Assembly: GCA_012032065.1 (NCBI GenBank)
Contig: JAAURV010000233.1
Span: 1-5,218 of the forward strand
Length of the DNA stretch: 5,218 nt
Reading direction: 5' to 3'
From: Hyphomicrobiales bacterium
GTDB taxonomy: Bacteria > Pseudomonadota > Alphaproteobacteria > Rhizobiales > Aestuariivirgaceae
Shown here: piece by piece, positions 1-5,218 of the stretch
How positions within the stretch are numbered: the stretch's first letter is position 1
How the letters are laid out: each line of letters opens with the position of its first letter
Notes under the pieces: generated by a model
Database searches by the model: none
The model's input: the letters and a program-made list of their open reading frames with translations, nothing else
Told to the model about the DNA's origin: nothing
Translations under genes and position numbers: made by a program

Positions 1-732
1 CGTCGCCTTGCCTTGCGCGGCATCCTTCTGCGTGGCTTTGCCAAGCGTTTCCGGCGCCGACGTGATGTCCAGGATGTCGTCGGCGATCTGGAACGCGAGG
101 CCGATCTTCTCCGCATATCGCGTTAGCGGAGCCGGATCGGCGCGGCCAAGAATGGCTCCTGCTTCGCAGGCGAAGCGGAACAAGGCTCCGGTCTTCAGCG
201 CTTGCAGCGTTATGATCGCCGGAACATCGGACTGCCCCGCACTCTCCGCCTCGATGTCGAGCATCTGCCCGCCAGCCATGCCTTCAGCACCCGCTGCGTG
301 CGCCAACTTCAAAACCAGTTCACTCCGGATCGCAGGGTCCGGATGCGTCCCGGGATCGCTCAAGATCGCGAAGGCAAGACTCTGCAGCGCATCGGCTGCG
401 AGAATGGCGGTCGCCTCATCGAAGGCCCGATGCGTCGTTGGCTTGCCGCGCCTCAGATCGTCATTGTCCATCGCCGGCAGATCGTCATGCACCAGCGAGT
501 AGCAGTGAATGCATTCGAGCGCCGCCCCTACGCGCAAGGCCTGAGCCTCGGGCACATCGAACAGCGACGCACTTTCCCGCACAAGAAACGGCCGAAGCCG
601 CTTGCCGCCGCCAAGAACCGCATACTCCATCGCTTCCCTCAGCCGCCCCTTGGGCAGACCCGACAGCAGCCCCGCAAGCATCGCCTCGCAGCGCGCCGCG
701 CTTTCCTCCAAAGCCTTTTCGATTGCAGCCAA
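1..732 (-). CDS. ispA: Polyprenyl (farnesyl/geranyl) diphosphate synthase, 3' end outside window
   Basis: Soluble prenyltransferase that condenses isopentenyl diphosphate with allylic diphosphates to give the C15 (or C20) precursor of quinones and bactoprenol. The 244 visible codons contain, in order, the GGGKRLRP substrate-binding segment (about residues 41-48), the first aspartate-rich motif DDLPAMD (83-89) followed by RRGKPTTH, a GGQMLDIEAE helix (154-163), the LKTGALF segment (179-185), and the second aspartate-rich motif DDILD (218-222) followed by LGKATQKD. All Mg-diphosphate ligands of the family are present. Members are about 300 residues long, so roughly 55 C-terminal residues lie beyond position 1. 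The frame has a TAA stop five codons before a TTG at 732-730 and no ATG or GTG between them, so TTG is the likely start; the next in-frame ATG is codon 18. The ribosome binding site is weak (GGGA). The gene is divergent from mtgA. Chain-length specificity cannot be read from the sequence alone. Confidence 0.93.
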   Translation of the reverse strand, partial: MAAIEKALEESAARCEAMLAGLLSGLPKGRLREAMEYAVLGGGKRLRPFLVRESASLFDVPEAQALRVGAALECIHCYSLVHDDLPAMDNDDLRRGKPTTHRAFDEATAILAADALQSLAFAILSDPGTHPDPAIRSELVLKLAHAAGAEGMAGGQMLDIEAESAGQSDVPAIITLQALKTGALFRFACEAGAILGRADPAPLTRYAEKIGLAFQIADDILDITSAPETLGKATQKDAAQGKAT

Positions 733-787
733 GGCGTTTCCCGTGTGTTAGAAGCGCTTCTCTAGGGACATGACAGCCGAATCTCAA
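723..787. promoter_or_regulatory. Candidate divergent promoters for ispA and mtgA
   Basis: The 37 bp between the two starts leave little room, so promoter elements must overlap coding sequence. On the minus strand, TTGAGA (787-782), a 17-bp spacer and TAGAGA (764-759) could serve ispA. On the plus strand, TTGCAG (723-728), a 17-bp spacer and TGTTAG (746-751) could serve mtgA. Both -35 boxes are moderate and both -10 boxes are weak. Both -10 candidates overlap the ends of the 12-bp palindrome at 750-761. These are visual matches only. Confidence 0.25.
750..761. repeat. Perfect 12-bp palindrome AGAAGCGCTTCT between divergent genes
   Basis: AGAAGC at 750-755 is the exact reverse complement of GCTTCT at 756-761. 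It lies between the divergent starts of ispA and mtgA, overlapping both candidate -10 boxes. That is where a dimeric regulator controlling both genes could bind. No regulator is recognised for this sequence, and a 12-bp palindrome can occur by chance. Confidence 0.4.
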
Positions 788-1506
788 CCAGCCATGGCCA
801 CGGCACTGCCAAGATCGTTGCGCGCCCGCCTTGGTCGCTGGCCGCGGCGCATTGGAAACGTTCTCGCCTTCCTGATCGCCTGGCCCATCGTCATGACGCT
901 GGTCTACGCCGTTGTGCCGCCGCCCGCCTCCAACCTGATGATCCTCCGCCTCTTCACCGGCAACGGCATCAACAAGGACTGGGTCAGCCTCGATCAGATC
1001 TCGAAGCATCTCCCGCGCGCGTGATCACCTCCGAAGACGCCCGCTTCTGCGAACACAATGGCGTGGACTGGATCGAATTCCAGGAGGTGATCGACGAAGT
1101 CTTCGACGATGACGAACAGCCGATCCGCGGCGCCAGCACCATCTCCATGCAGACGGCCAAGAACTTGTTCCTCTGGGATGGACGCTCGATCCTGCGCAAG
1201 GGCCTGGAACTGCCGGTGGCTTATTGGATGGACTTCATCTGGTCGAAGCGCCGGATGATCGAGATTTACCTTAACATCGTGGAGTGGGCCCCGGGCGTTT
1301 ATGGCGCGGAGGCAGCGGCCCAGTTCCATTTCAGGAAACCGGCGTCCAAACTGACCAGGCGTGAGGCAGCTCTTCTGGCCGCGGTTCTTCCCAATCCGAT
1401 CAAACGCAAGGCCGGAAAGCCCTCCCGGCGGGTCAACCGCATCGCCGATCGCATCCAGGTCCGGTCCAATGGCATGGGCAGCTATCTGTCTTGCCTTGGC
1501 CCCTGA
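770..1506 (+). pseudogene. mtgA: Monofunctional biosynthetic peptidoglycan transglycosylase, frameshifted
   Basis: GT51 glycosyltransferase that polymerises lipid II into glycan strands at the periplasmic face of the inner membrane. The 5' ORF (770-1024) gives a basic N-terminus, one transmembrane anchor (about residues 28-48, LAFLIAWPIVMTLVYAVV) and HLPRA, then hits TGA. The 3' frame (from 1021) continues directly with VITSEDARF, which holds the catalytic glutamate, then RGASTISMQTAKNLFLW, KRRMIEIYLN and the GVYGAEAAAQFHF segment, ending at TGA 1504-1506. One base is missing in the GC run near 1014-1021; restoring it gives about 245 residues, a normal MtgA length. ATG 770 is the first start after an in-frame stop at 749; AGGG sits unusually close to it, and ATG 794 is an alternative. 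The GTG at 1021 overlaps the TGA (GTGA), so reinitiation is conceivable, but that product would lack the membrane anchor. Identity is certain; whether the break is biological is not. Confidence 0.88.
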
Positions 1507-1518
1507 GCCTGTCTATAA
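1490..1518 (+). promoter_or_regulatory. Sigma-70-type promoter for rpmF, inside the mtgA 3' end
   Basis: CTTGCC (1490-1495), a 17-bp spacer and CTATAA (1513-1518) match the alphaproteobacterial housekeeping pattern CTTGAC-N17-CTATAT well. Transcription would begin near 1525, leaving a leader of about 47 nt before rpmF that includes the GGAG ribosome binding site at 1559-1562. The -35 box is within the last codons of mtgA. This would let the ribosomal protein be expressed independently of mtgA. Confidence 0.55.
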
Positions 1519-1572
1519 GCCCGCTCGAATTGACGCTGGGCTTAGGCCCGGCGCATATGGAGTTTCCAAAAA

Positions 1573-1758
1573 ATGGCCGTTCCACGCAAGAAAATGTCCA
1601 AGAGCCGCATCGGCATGCGCCGTTCCGGCCACAAGATGGCAACCATCACCTGGGTCGAGGACAAGAAGTCGGGCGAGCTTCGCCGCCCCCATCACATTGA
1701 CCTCAAGACCGGAATGTACAAGGGCCGCCAGGTTCTGGACGTCAAGCCCGCCACCTGA
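1573..1758 (+). CDS. rpmF: 50S ribosomal protein L32
   Basis: Small, very basic protein of the large ribosomal subunit. The 61-residue product begins MAVPRKKMSKSRIGMRRSG, the conserved L32 N-terminus, and continues with VEDKKSGELRRPHHIDL and KTGMYKGRQVLDVK, the usual alphaproteobacterial C-terminal half. It contains no cysteines, so it is the zinc-independent form. Length matches the family (about 57-63 residues). GGAG at 1559-1562 lies 10 nt before the ATG. It follows mtgA by 66 bp on the same strand, an order I recall from rhizobial genomes, and is followed by a strong terminator. The frame is intact, unlike that of its neighbour. Confidence 0.97.
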   Translation: MAVPRKKMSKSRIGMRRSGHKMATITWVEDKKSGELRRPHHIDLKTGMYKGRQVLDVKPAT

Positions 1759-1784
1759 GTCTTCCCGGCACAGCGCATTAAGTG

Positions 1785-1817
1785 AGCCTTAACCGCCCCG
1801 GTTAGGGCTAAATTTTT
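1785..1817 (+). terminator. Rho-independent terminator after rpmF
   Basis: AGCCTTAACCG (1785-1795) pairs with CGGTTAGGGCT (1799-1809) through an 11-bp stem with one G-U pair and a CCC loop. It is followed by AAA and five T residues (1813-1817). It starts 27 nt after the rpmF stop and ends the rpmF transcript before the next operon. Confidence 0.85.
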
Positions 1818-1862
1818 GCTGGAAATGTCATCACTTGGCCCTCGGCTTGCAGTTTGGGGCGC

Positions 1863-2966
1863 ATGTTGGCAGGCGACTGGCAGAAGATGACGGCGGAACT
1901 GATCCGCGACCGGGGCGAGATAACACGCTTGGGGAACGCCTGGCAGCGCCTTGCCGCCGCTTCAATTGAGCCTTCCGGCCTCAACTCCCCCGAGCTTATC
2001 CTTCCAGTCCTGTCCCGCCATCCCGGAGGCGAGCTGATGACCGTTCGCCAGGCCGGCGAGCTGCTTCTGGCCCTGCCTGTCGCGACGCGCAGCCTCCCGT
2101 TGCCGCATCGAACCAACCTCGTGACCCCCCTTACGCTGATGGGCCTGCCCCACGCCGACTCGGAGCTCGCCTCCACCGCCATCGTCGAGATGCTCGGCGC
2201 GCTCGACCGGCCGCTGCTCCTTCGTTCGGTCCCCAAAGACGGACCCTTCTTCAAAACCATCTCCCGCGAAGCCCCCCGCTTCTCGGTCATCGAAAGCTGG
2301 AACCGCGCTGCGCTCGATGTCAGCGGCAGCTTCGAAACCTGGTTCGAGGAAAACTTCGAGCGCAAACGCCGCAAGGAATACCGCCGCCTGCGCGCACGGC
2401 TCGGCGAGGAAGGCAAGCTCGAGAACCTTTCGCTCGCGAAAAATGATGACGCCGGAAAATGGGCCGCCGAACTCTTGGCGCTCGAAGCTGCTGGCTGGAA
2501 AAGCACGAAGAAGACCGCGCTCGCCGCCGATCCCGGCATGGCCTTCGCCCTGGCCGATGCGTGCCGCGGCCTGCACGCCGCAGGCAAGCTCCGATTCTGG
2601 AAACTCGAACTCGATGGCCGTGCGATTGCCATGATGTACGCCATCGCCGAAGGTGCGAACGCCTGGCTCTGCAAGATCGCTTACGACGAAGCTTACTCTC
2701 GCTTCTCGCCCGGCGTCCTGCTCCTGCTCGATGCCACGGAAGCGCTCTTCAACGACCCTTCAATAAAGTTCGCCGACAGCTGCGCCATTCCCAATCACCC
2801 GATGATCGACAACATCTGGCGCGATCGAATCGACGTCGCGGACATCTTGCTCGCTCCCAGACAGGTGAGCGCCGTCCGCTTCAAAACCACTTTCCTTGCA
2901 CTGACTTCCGAGCGCAAAGCCCGCGCGGCAACCAAATCCATTCTCCAACGTTTCTCCAAGAGGTGA
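1863..2966 (+). CDS. GNAT-fold acyltransferase, CelD/BcsL-like (Acetyltransf_6 type)
   Basis: Predicted cytosolic protein of 367 residues, with no signal peptide or membrane segment, resembling the GNAT superfamily proteins labelled CelD/BcsL or BioF2-like. The recognisable part is the C-terminal half: an Arg/Lys-rich helix ERKRRKEYRRLRARL (about 166-180), LEAAGWKSTKKTAL (207-220), a strand pair LRFWKLELDGRAIAMMYA (243-260), and the hallmark CKIAYDEAYSRFSPGVLLL (270-288). The N-terminal half is the diverged first lobe usual in these two-lobed proteins. The substrate is unknown; relatives act on polysaccharide precursors or amino-acyl groups, but nothing here identifies the acceptor. ATG 1863 was chosen as the first ATG; TTG 1854 and ATG 1887 are in frame, and none has a well-spaced ribosome binding site. 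The stop overlaps the ribosome binding site of the next gene, so the two are co-transcribed and probably translationally coupled. The frame is clean throughout. Confidence 0.8.
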   Translation: MLAGDWQKMTAELIRDRGEITRLGNAWQRLAAASIEPSGLNSPELILPVLSRHPGGELMTVRQAGELLLALPVATRSLPLPHRTNLVTPLTLMGLPHADSELASTAIVEMLGALDRPLLLRSVPKDGPFFKTISREAPRFSVIESWNRAALDVSGSFETWFEENFERKRRKEYRRLRARLGEEGKLENLSLAKNDDAGKWAAELLALEAAGWKSTKKTALAADPGMAFALADACRGLHAAGKLRFWKLELDGRAIAMMYAIAEGANAWLCKIAYDEAYSRFSPGVLLLLDATEALFNDPSIKFADSCAIPNHPMIDNIWRDRIDVADILLAPRQVSAVRFKTTFLALTSERKARAATKSILQRFSKR

Positions 2967-2971
2967 GCCGC

Positions 2972-3904
2972 ATGAGTATCGTCGAAGCCAACGCCACAAC
3001 GATGCAGGAGAAGTTTCTGAAGCGGCCCTTCATGCTGAAGCACAAGCTGGCTGATCACCCGCTCTTCGAACTGGCGCGCCTTGTCGAACTCGCCAAGTCC
3101 CTGCCGCGCGATCGGATTGAATACAATTCCGGCAAAGTTGCCTGTCGGCGTGAAACCCGAGGACGTGCCGAAGATCGACATGCCGGCCGAAGATGTGATC
3201 CGCACCATCGAGACGGCAAACGCATGATGGTGATCAAGTTCGTCAACGAAGATCCGGCTTACAACGAATTGCTCAAAGCCTTCGTCGAGGAGGCGAACGC
3301 GCTCGCCGGCCGCAAGCCCGGCGACTACAGCGATTTGCAAGGTTTCATCTTCGTATCCTCCGCCAACTCGACCACGCCCTTCCATCTCGATGCCGAGGAG
3401 AACATTCTGATCCAGTTGAAGGGCGACAAATTCGTCCGCACCTTCGACAACTCCGACCGCCGCCTCATTTCGGAGGAGGCGATGGAGATTTCACCCTCCA
3501 AGCATCGCAATCAGCACTATGAGGATTGGTACGAAACCCGCGCCACCATGCACGCGCTGAAACCAGGCGACGCCGTGCACATGCCCTACATGGTGCCGCA
3601 TTGGGTTTCGACCGGCGGCTGCTATTCGATTTCCATGGCCATGACCTGGAAGACGCCCGAAGTGCTGCGCCTCAATAAGATCCGCCTGATGAACGGCACC
3701 CTCCGCCGCTTCGGCCTGCCGCAGAAACCGCCGGGCGTCGCGCCGATGCGCGATGCATTGAAGGTCGCCGCCCACGACGCCATGCGCGCCATGATCGATC
3801 CCTTGCGCAAATCGGAAGCCGCGCGCCGCTTGCTCCGCGGCCTGATCTACGGCCGCAAGGCCAACTACTACTACGAAACGAAGCCCAAGCAGGCGGGGAC
3901 GTAA
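2972..3904 (+). CDS. JmjC/cupin-like domain protein (putative Fe(II)/2-oxoglutarate oxygenase) with two compensating indels
   Basis: A 310-residue protein resembling bacterial cupin-like proteins often labelled 'transcription factor jumonji'. The core has TTPFHLDAEEN with H138 and D140, GDKFVRTF with K153 as a possible 2-oxoglutarate-binding lysine, and MPYMVPHWV with H210, so the HxD...H iron triad appears complete. The C-terminus (about 228-310) is a basic helical tail. ATG 2972 follows GAGGTGA (2960-2966), a strong ribosome binding site overlapping the preceding stop. Residues 57-85 (CRRETRGRAEDRH and onward) do not look like the family. Reading the next frame from 3141 gives PVGVKPEDVPKIDMPAEDV and continues to ETANA, then TGA at 3225-3227. 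One extra base near 3139-3140 and one missing G after 3226 (ANA-W-MVIKFV) explain this exactly. The likely true protein therefore has the same length with 29 different residues. The substrate is unknown. Confidence 0.82.
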   Translation: MSIVEANATTMQEKFLKRPFMLKHKLADHPLFELARLVELAKSLPRDRIEYNSGKVACRRETRGRAEDRHAGRRCDPHHRDGKRMMVIKFVNEDPAYNELLKAFVEEANALAGRKPGDYSDLQGFIFVSSANSTTPFHLDAEENILIQLKGDKFVRTFDNSDRRLISEEAMEISPSKHRNQHYEDWYETRATMHALKPGDAVHMPYMVPHWVSTGGCYSISMAMTWKTPEVLRLNKIRLMNGTLRRFGLPQKPPGVAPMRDALKVAAHDAMRAMIDPLRKSEAARRLLRGLIYGRKANYYYETKPKQAGT

Positions 3905-3911
3905 CGCCAAC

Positions 3912-4211
3912 TCACGGCGTATTGAGGCCGTCGTAGTCCAACGGTCGCCGCGTCGAACGATATACTCGAAGGACGTAGAGTGTTTTGCCGATTATAGTGT
4001 AGGGAATGACAAAGCCGTATTTTTCTTCGATGGCTTCGCGAATTCCTTCGCGAGGAGTGGGTCGTCCGCTGTTGGGCTGATCGGTTAGCCCGGCAATCTT
4101 CGCTTCTATTCGCGCAACGACATTGTGTAATCCCTCCGGACTCAGAGGTCCGAGGTACGCACGAAGCTCCACGAGGTCGTTCGCAGCCTCTTCAGTGAGG
4201 CTGATCCTCAC
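3912..4211 (-). CDS. parE: ParE/RelE-family type II toxin
   Basis: A 99-residue toxin of the ParE/RelE superfamily. ParE members poison DNA gyrase and RelE members cleave mRNA on the ribosome; the sequence does not decide which applies. Family features are visible: SLTEEAANDLVELRAYL at the start, the RIEAKIAGLTDQPNSGRP segment (about 34-51), GIREAIEEKYGFVIPYTI (56-73), and the final strand LYVLRVYRSTRRP (78-90). Length is typical. The start is GTG (4211-4209), overlapping the antitoxin TGA as GTGA with no ribosome binding site of its own, so translation depends on the upstream antitoxin. That is the usual way of keeping toxin below antitoxin. The gene converges on the JmjC-like gene with 7 bp between stops. 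The 3961-4020 stretch counts 25 G/C of 60, against 36 of 60 in 3841-3900, suggesting foreign origin. The symbol is a family label. Confidence 0.88.
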   Translation of the reverse strand: MRISLTEEAANDLVELRAYLGPLSPEGLHNVVARIEAKIAGLTDQPNSGRPTPREGIREAIEEKYGFVIPYTIIGKTLYVLRVYRSTRRPLDYDGLNTP

Positions 4212-4501
4212 TGCTTAGACTTCACGCCAATATCGGGCCGGGGCAGCGGATACTCTTGCGGAGTACCCCACGTGCGCATCCATGAGAATATCTGTTCGCT
4301 CGAATGACCGACGCCGCTCTTAGCGCTCTCGAGCGCTTCGTCCAGTTCCCGTAGGTATCCGGCGTGCTGACGCATAAATGCATCCACTGCCTCCTTGACG
4401 ATGAATGCTCGCGAGCGCTTGGTGAGCTTAGCGTATTCGTCTACTTTCTTGCGGAGCTCCTCTGGTAGGCGGACGGAAAAGGTGTCGGAGTTAGCGGTCA
4501 T
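4208..4501 (-). CDS. Ribbon-helix-helix antitoxin (ParD/CopG-like)
   Basis: A 97-residue antitoxin partner of the adjacent ParE-like toxin. Residues 6-45 form a ribbon-helix-helix DNA-binding domain: the beta strand DTFSVRLPEEL, then helices KKVDEYAKLTKR and SRAFIVKEAVDAFM. The remaining tail (ELDEALESAKSGVGHSSEQIFSWM and onward) would be the flexible toxin-neutralising part. ATG 4501 is supported by GAG six bases upstream on the minus strand and by a well-placed promoter. Its TGA overlaps the toxin GTG by 4 nt, an antitoxin-first order typical of type II modules. Such antitoxins dimerise on palindromic operators, and the GTGTTC/GAACAC repeats around the promoter fit autoregulation. Confidence 0.9.
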   Translation of the reverse strand: MTANSDTFSVRLPEELRKKVDEYAKLTKRSRAFIVKEAVDAFMRQHAGYLRELDEALESAKSGVGHSSEQIFSWMRTWGTPQEYPLPRPDIGVKSKQ

Positions 4502-4513
4502 GGTTCACTCAAT

Positions 4514-4543
4514 GTGTTCGATGTGAACACAAGATAAGTGTTC
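4514..4543 (-). promoter_or_regulatory. Operator-like repeats for the toxin-antitoxin module
   Basis: On the plus strand the order is GTGTTC (4514-4519), GATGT, GAACAC (4525-4530), the complement of the -10 box AAGATA (4531-4536), then GTGTTC again (4538-4543). The first two arms form a perfect inverted repeat with a 5-bp spacer over the expected transcription start. The second and third form another with a 7-bp spacer containing the -10 box. Binding of ribbon-helix-helix dimers here would block RNA polymerase. The binding itself is inferred. Confidence 0.7.
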
Positions 4544-4559
4544 CGCCCGACAAGTGCAA
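4531..4559 (-). promoter_or_regulatory. Promoter of the toxin-antitoxin operon
   Basis: Read on the minus strand, TTGCAC (4559-4554), a 17-bp spacer and TATCTT (4536-4531) form a good sigma-70 promoter. Transcription should start near 4524, giving a leader of about 23 nt to the antitoxin ATG at 4501. Confidence 0.7.
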
Positions 4560-4573
4560 CAAGAAGCCTGCGG

Positions 4574-4587
4574 ACCGGTTTCCCGGT
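4574..4587 (-). terminator. Small GAAA-loop hairpin after the dehydrogenase gene
   Basis: On the minus strand ACCGG-GAAA-CCGGT is a 5-bp stem with a stable GNRA tetraloop, about 20 nt beyond the stop at 4608. It is not followed at once by a T run (the next bases are CCGCAGGCTTCTTG), so it is at best a weak terminator or a 3'-end stabiliser. Confidence 0.3.
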
Positions 4588-4607
4588 GCGGGTCTCGAAG
4601 CAAGTGC

Positions 4608-5218
4608 TTAAGCGGCCAGCGCCCGCTCCGCCTCCACATATGTGTATCCCAAATCCTCGGCCACCGCCTTGTAGGTCACCTTGCCGAACGCGACGTTGAG
4701 GCCGTTGCGCAGATGCGGATCGTCGGCCAGCGCCTTCTTCCAGCCCTTGTTGGCAATTGCGAGTCCGAAGGGGAGCGTCACGTTGTTGAGCGCGAAGGTG
4801 GACGTGCGCGGCACCAGCGCCGGCATGTTGGCGACCCGTAGTGGAGAACGCCGGAGACGAGATAGGTCGGGTCGAGCAGGGTGGTCGGCCGGATCGTCTC
4901 CACGCTGCCGCCCTGGTCCACCGCCACGTCCACGATCACCGAGCCCTCCTTCATGGAGGCCACCATCTCCTTGGTGACGAGACGCGGCGCGGGACGTCCC
5001 GGTATCAACGCCGTGGTGATGACGATGTCCTGGTTCTTGACATGGTTGGCGACCAGTTCGGCCTGCTGGCGCTTATAGTCGTCGGACATTTCCTTGGCAT
5101 AGCCGCCGGAGGTCTCGGCCTGTTTGAACTCCTCGTTCTCGACGGCGACGAACTTGCCGCCGAGCGATTCGACCTGCTCCTTGGTCGCCGGGCGCACGTC
5201 GGTCGCCGAGACCACCGC
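4608..5218 (-). pseudogene. Alanine dehydrogenase / transhydrogenase-alpha family gene, PntA-Ald hybrid, frameshifted, 5' end outside window
   Basis: NAD(P)(H)-binding protein of the AlaDh/PNT superfamily; only the C-terminal part is in the window. From the edge it reads AVVSATDVRPATKEQVESLG, then EEFKQAETSGGYAKEMS and DIVITTALIPGRPAPRLV, all characteristic of transhydrogenase alpha (PntA). After MKEGSVIVDVAVDQGG it instead reads VETIRPTTLLDPTYLVSGV, VANMPALVPRTSTFALNN and KGWKKALADDPHLRNGLNV, characteristic of the alanine dehydrogenase (Ald) C-terminus, ending at TAA 4610-4608. The two halves are continuous in frame across the change near 4907-4957. A separate missing base near 4835-4838 breaks the frame at HYG, where Ald proteins have HYCVANMPG. 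The GTG at 5215 is internal, not a start. Ald oxidises alanine to pyruvate; PntA joins the membrane transhydrogenase. A hybrid need not do either. No pntB follows downstream within the window. Confidence 0.8.

Noticed and set aside
485..1009. Minus-strand ORF (174 codons) across the ispA-mtgA boundary
   Set aside because: It overlaps the recognised ispA frame and the mtgA anchor, and has low-complexity Gly/Arg/Ala composition.
1013..1024. Programmed ribosomal frameshift in mtgA
   Set aside because: CCGCGCGCGTGA offers no slippery heptamer allowing tRNA re-pairing in the -1 frame, and I see no downstream pseudoknot. A lost base in a CG run is simpler.
1021..1506. Separate soluble transglycosylase gene starting at GTG 1021
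   Set aside because: GTGA overlap makes reinitiation possible, but the two frames join without any residue lost inside a conserved family segment, so this is one broken gene.
1530..1558. TTGACG-N17-GCATAT as the rpmF promoter
   Set aside because: The hexamers and spacing look good, but transcription would start after the GGAG ribosome binding site at 1559-1562, giving a leader without it. The promoter at 1490-1518 fits better.
1808..2674. Long minus-strand ORF (288 codons) opposite the GNAT gene
   Set aside because: Its product is Ser/Arg/Ala-rich with no recognisable motif, and it runs through the terminator. The plus strand encodes a recognisable protein here, so it is a high-GC antisense shadow.
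2459..2971. Upstream in-frame extension of the JmjC-like gene
   Set aside because: The extension overlaps the clean GNAT frame and is Arg-rich nonsense. A strong ribosome binding site marks the ATG at 2972.
5213..5215. GTG at 5215 as the start of the dehydrogenase gene
   Set aside because: The preceding codon and the family alignment (AVVSATDVRP) show it lies in the middle of the protein, which continues past the window edge.
1..5218. tRNA or rRNA genes, CRISPR arrays, insertion sequences
   Set aside because: I saw no clover-leaf pattern, no regularly spaced repeats, no transposase motif and no terminal inverted repeats on either strand.

Overview
The window looks like chromosomal DNA from an alphaproteobacterium, probably of the rhizobial order Hyphomicrobiales. 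The evidence is high-GC coding sequence, a cysteine-free L32 of the alphaproteobacterial type, a monofunctional transglycosylase carrying the STISMQTAKN motif, the ispA / mtgA / rpmF arrangement, and a CTTGCC-N17-CTATAA promoter close to the alphaproteobacterial sigma-70 consensus. The order is inferred from recognised proteins, not from a search.

Left part (1-1817): housekeeping genes. A polyprenyl diphosphate synthase (ispA-type, minus strand, 3' end outside the window) is divergent from mtgA (plus strand), with only 37 bp between the proposed starts and a perfect 12-bp palindrome between them. mtgA carries a 1-nt frameshift just before its catalytic glutamate. rpmF (L32) follows with its own promoter inside the 3' end of mtgA, and a strong intrinsic terminator closes the unit.

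Middle part (1863-3904): a tightly coupled two-gene operon. It encodes a CelD/BcsL-like GNAT-fold acyltransferase and a JmjC/cupin-like protein with an HxD...H iron-binding motif. The second gene contains two compensating 1-nt indels that scramble 29 residues without closing the ORF.

Right part (3912-4560, minus strand): a complete type II toxin-antitoxin module, with a ribbon-helix-helix antitoxin followed by a ParE/RelE-like toxin and a 4-nt GTGA overlap. It has a clear promoter whose -10 box is framed by GTGTTC/GAACAC repeats. Part of the module is visibly AT-richer than its neighbours and it ends 7 bp from the preceding gene, which suggests a small acquired cassette.

Right edge (4608-5218, minus strand): the 3' part of a gene of the alanine dehydrogenase / transhydrogenase-alpha superfamily. 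Its upstream portion reads like PntA and its downstream portion like Ald, and it has a further 1-nt frameshift.

Two things stand out. First, four single-base indels in otherwise well-conserved genes within about 5 kb point to sequencing or assembly errors, or less likely to real gene decay. Second, the PntA/Ald hybrid could be a genuine recombination product or a misjoin. I did not find a convincing novel defence or mobile system. The GNAT-JmjC pair is the least understood functional unit here.
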